A DNA stretch of 8,531 nt from Campylobacteraceae bacterium (GTDB lineage Bacteria; Campylobacterota; Campylobacteria; Campylobacterales; Campylobacteraceae): assembly GCA_012521935.1 (NCBI GenBank), contig JAAYLJ010000120.1:1-8531 (forward strand), in the 5' to 3' direction. Under the pieces are notes generated by a model that made no database searches, was not told the DNA's origin, and saw only the letters and a list, made by a program, of their open reading frames with translations. Both the position numbers and the translations under genes were made by a program. Below, one piece after another: positions 6,183-8,531 of the stretch (its first letter is position 1; every line of letters starts with the position of its first letter).

Positions 6183-8531
6183 GCTCATCTCCTTTTTTTC
6201 GATTGAAAAATGTGTTTAATTTTGCAAGCCAGCTATAAAATAGTGGTACAAAAAATATAGCAATGGTTGAAGCAGCTACCATTCCTCCAAAAACACCAGT
6301 TCCAATGGCATGCCTACTAGCAGCCCCTGCTCCAGTGCTTAAAACTAGAGGAATTACACCAATGGTAAATGCTAAAGATGTCATAACTATTGGCCTAAAT
6401 CTAAGTCTAGCCGCCTCAATAGTAGCTTCAAATATACCTCTTCCTCTCTCCTGGGCTTGCATTGCAAACTCTACAATTAAGATGGCATTTTTGGCTGAAA
6501 GTCCCATTAAAACTAAAAGTCCAATTTGAAAATATATATCATTACTTAATCCTCTTAAATAGACTGCTAAAATTGCACCAAGAAGTGCAAAAGGAACAGA
6601 GGTGATGACTGCTAGAGGCATTAACCATCTCTCATACTGGGCAGCTAAGATTAAAAATATAAAAATTCCACCAAAAACAAAGGCTTGAGCTCCTGTACCT
6701 TCCATCTCTTTTTCTTGATAGGATGAGCCTACCCAGCCTAAAGTAAATCCGTGAGGAAGCACTTCATTTGCTACTTCTTCAATGGCTTTTAGTGCGTCAC
6801 CTGAAGTGTACCCAGGCGCTGGCTCTCCCTCAATCTTTGCAGCTTGAAAACCATTAAATCTATCAACTGTATCAGCTCCAGTTACTCTTTCATACTCAAT
6901 TAAAGTATTTAGAGGGATCATGTCTCCTGTGGTGCTTTTTACATAAATATTTCTTAAATCTTCTGGATTTTCCCTACTTTTAGCTTCAGATTGAACATTT
7001 ACTTTATAAGTTCTTCCAAATAGGTTAAAGTCATTTACATAGTGCGCTCCAAAGGTTGATTGCAAGGTTGAATAGATGCTTGTTATTGGAACATTTTGAG
7101 CTTTAGCCTTCTCTCTATCAACTTCAATATGATATTGTGGAGTTGAAATATCAAAACTACTTCTAACCCTAACAAGCTCTGGTCTTTGGTTTGCTTTTTC
7201 TAAAATCTTTCCAACATGAGCACCTAATTCATGCAAGGTTCCACCACTATGATCTTGCACATACATTTCAAATCCACCACTAATGCTAAGTCCCATGATT
7301 GGCGGTGGGTTTAGAGCAAAAAGAGTTGCTTCTGGGATTTGAGAAAACATTGCATTTAATTTATTGCTAATTGCAAAAGTACTCTCATTTTTATTTTTTC
7401 TCTCACTCCAATCTTCTAGGTTAATAAAAGAGAAACCTGAGCTTGTTTTAGGAGTTCCTGTTACTATGTCAAATCCAGCAATAGCAGTTGCTCTTTCAAC
7501 CTTATCAACGCTTAGTGCCATCTTTGTCATAGTATTTCTAACAGCTTCAGTTCTCTCAAGCGACGCAGCTGGAGGCAAAGAGGTGATAACCATTAGTGAG
7601 CCCTTATCTTCCATTGGAACTAAGCCTGTTGGTACTTTTTTGAAAAGATCATAAGTTGCATAAGTTACACCAATTACGATTAAAAAGCTTATTATTCCAT
7701 GTTTAACAACTAGTCCAACACCTTTTGAGTAAACATTGGTTGAAAAATCAAAAAACTTATTGAAAATTCTAATGAACCAAAAAGGCTTTGGTGTCTCTTT
7801 TTTCAAAAATACTGCACAAAGTGCTGGGGTTAAAGTTAGAGCAACAATTCCAGAAATGGTAACAGAGATGACAATAGTAATTGCAAACTGTTGATACATT
7901 TGGCCAGTAAAGCCACCCATAAATGCAACTGGAATAAAAACTGCACTTAGCACTAAAACAATGGCAACAACAGGGCCAGTTATCTCTTTCATCGCCTCAA
8001 CACTCGCGTCTTTAACGCTAATTTTGGGGTCTGTTCTTAAAATTCTTTCAATATTTTCAATAACAATAATAGCATCATCAACAACGATCCCAATGGAGAG
8101 CACAAGTCCAAAAAGGGTTAAAAGATTTATTGAAAATCCAAGGGCATACATGCCAGCAAAAGTTCCAATGATAGATACAGGGATGGCTAAAACTGGAATT
8201 ATGGTTGCTCTAAAGTTTCCTAAGAAAAGATAAACACCACCCACAACAAGAAGCAGGGCTTCAATAAAAGTGGTTATAACTTCATTTACTGAAATTTGAA
8301 TAAATGTAGTTGTATCATATGGAGTCATTTGCTTCATTTGATCTGGAAAATCTTTTGAGAGTCTTTCCATCGCTTCATCTACTCTTTTTGCGGTGTCTAG
8401 TGCATTAGCACCAGATTGTAGATAAATTCCTATGGGAATCATATTTTGCCCATTTAAAGTTGCAGTTGCATCGTAAGATTCAGCTCCAAGTTCAACTCTT
8501 GCGACATCTTTAATTCTTAAAGATGAGCCAT
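6169..8531 (-). CDS. RND (HAE1 family) inner-membrane efflux pump, N-terminus missing at right edge
   Basis: This proton-driven inner-membrane pump is of the AcrB/MexB/CmeB type. About 786 residues are visible, corresponding to AcrB from roughly residue 260 to the end, so about a quarter is missing upstream. The frame stays open to the window edge (GSSLRIKDVARVELG at the visible N-terminus, a known HAE1 stretch), so the ATG at 8440-8442 is internal. Visible parts are the end of the first porter domain, TM2-TM7, the second periplasmic porter and docking block, and TM8-TM12. The proton-relay residues are all there: the Asp pair in GIVVDDAIIVIEN (codons at 8074-8079), Lys in GLSAKNAILIVEF (codon at 6490-6492), and the Arg and Thr of RFRPIVMTS (equivalent to AcrB Arg971 and Thr978). 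It is therefore probably a functional hydrophobe/amphiphile pump rather than a heavy-metal (CzcA) type. The stop overlaps the outer-membrane lipoprotein start by 14 nt. A periplasmic adaptor gene is expected upstream, beyond the window. Confidence 0.95.
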   Translation of the reverse strand, partial: GSSLRIKDVARVELGAESYDATATLNGQNMIPIGIYLQSGANALDTAKRVDEAMERLSKDFPDQMKQMTPYDTTTFIQISVNEVITTFIEALLLVVGGVYLFLGNFRATIIPVLAIPVSIIGTFAGMYALGFSINLLTLFGLVLSIGIVVDDAIIVIENIERILRTDPKISVKDASVEAMKEITGPVVAIVLVLSAVFIPVAFMGGFTGQMYQQFAITIVISVTISGIVALTLTPALCAVFLKKETPKPFWFIRIFNKFFDFSTNVYSKGVGLVVKHGIISFLIVIGVTYATYDLFKKVPTGLVPMEDKGSLMVITSLPPAASLERTEAVRNTMTKMALSVDKVERATAIAGFDIVTGTPKTSSGFSFINLEDWSERKNKNESTFAISNKLNAMFSQIPEATLFALNPPPIMGLSISGGFEMYVQDHSGGTLHELGAHVGKILEKANQRPELVRVRSSFDISTPQYHIEVDREKAKAQNVPITSIYSTLQSTFGAHYVNDFNLFGRTYKVNVQSEAKSRENPEDLRNIYVKSTTGDMIPLNTLIEYERVTGADTVDRFNGFQAAKIEGEPAPGYTSGDALKAIEEVANEVLPHGFTLGWVGSSYQEKEMEGTGAQAFVFGGIFIFLILAAQYERWLMPLAVITSVPFALLGAILAVYLRGLSNDIYFQIGLLVLMGLSAKNAILIVEFAMQAQERGRGIFEATIEAARLRFRPIVMTSLAFTIGVIPLVLSTGAGAASRHAIGTGVFGGMVAASTIAIFFVPLFYSWLAKLNTFFNRKKGDEHESA
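6189..6195 (-). promoter_or_regulatory. Ribosome binding site deciding the outer-membrane lipoprotein start
   Basis: AAAGGAG on the minus strand lies inside the last codons of the RND pump gene. It directly abuts the ATG at 6186-6188 (spacing 0) and is 6 nt from the ATG at 6180-6182, so the second ATG is the likely start. Confidence 0.8.

Noticed and set aside
5350..6219. Plus-strand open frames at 5350-5571 and 5947-6219
   Set aside because: Both are antisense to the outer-membrane lipoprotein gene, with low-complexity Ser/Leu-rich translations and no homology or start signals.
6263..8233. Plus-strand open frames at 6263-6529, 7364-7654 and 7961-8233
   Set aside because: They are mirrors of the membrane-segment codons of the RND gene. 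The hydrophobic translations come from reverse-reading that gene.
8440..8442. ATG as the start of the RND pump
   Set aside because: The frame remains open to the window edge and encodes a typical HAE1 sequence upstream, so this Met is internal and the gene is cut by the window.
1..8531. Mobile elements, CRISPR arrays, tRNA or rRNA genes, defence systems
   Set aside because: No transposase, integrase, spaced direct repeats or RNA-gene sequence was seen. Apart from one 128-bp gap the window is fully occupied by recognisable genes.

Overview
The window looks like chromosomal core sequence from a member of the Campylobacterota (epsilonproteobacteria). The DNA is AT-rich. The order hemB-argF-DUF2603-hemN-(Fe-S protein), divergent from ribA, matches from memory the Campylobacter jejuni block Cj0991c to Cj0996. 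The DUF2603/UPF0763 protein is, as far as I know, confined to this phylum. I cannot name the genus from the sequence alone.

Region 1 (1-4107, minus strand) is a compact five-gene operon. Read 5' to 3' it runs: hemB (porphobilinogen synthase, GTG start), argF (ornithine carbamoyltransferase), a DUF2603 gene of unknown function, hemN (oxygen-independent coproporphyrinogen III dehydrogenase), and the first 114 codons of a two-cluster ferredoxin-type Fe-S oxidoreductase that runs off the left edge. The junctions are 4-nt, 8-nt and 1-nt overlaps and then a 2-nt gap, so translational coupling is likely throughout. Two haem enzymes, one arginine enzyme and an unknown protein therefore share one transcript.

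Region 2 (4108-4235) is the only real intergenic gap. It is a 128-bp AT-rich divergent promoter region between hemB and ribA and holds a perfect 10-bp inverted repeat whose arm centres lie 63 bp apart. Region 3 (4236-4799, plus strand) is ribA, GTP cyclohydrolase II of riboflavin synthesis.

Region 4 (4800-8531, minus strand) carries the end of a tripartite RND efflux operon. It contains an HAE1-type RND pump lacking its N-terminus (which lies beyond the right edge), then a NodT-family outer-membrane lipoprotein whose start overlaps the pump gene by 14 nt. The periplasmic adaptor is expected upstream, outside the window. The efflux operon converges on ribA with no spacer: the two stop codons are adjacent. 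Its strong intrinsic terminator is built from the last codons of ribA.

I found no mobile elements, CRISPR arrays, RNA genes or clearly novel multi-gene system. The most unusual points are the terminator inside ribA, the unknown DUF2603 gene coupled between argF and hemN, and the inverted repeat between hemB and ribA.
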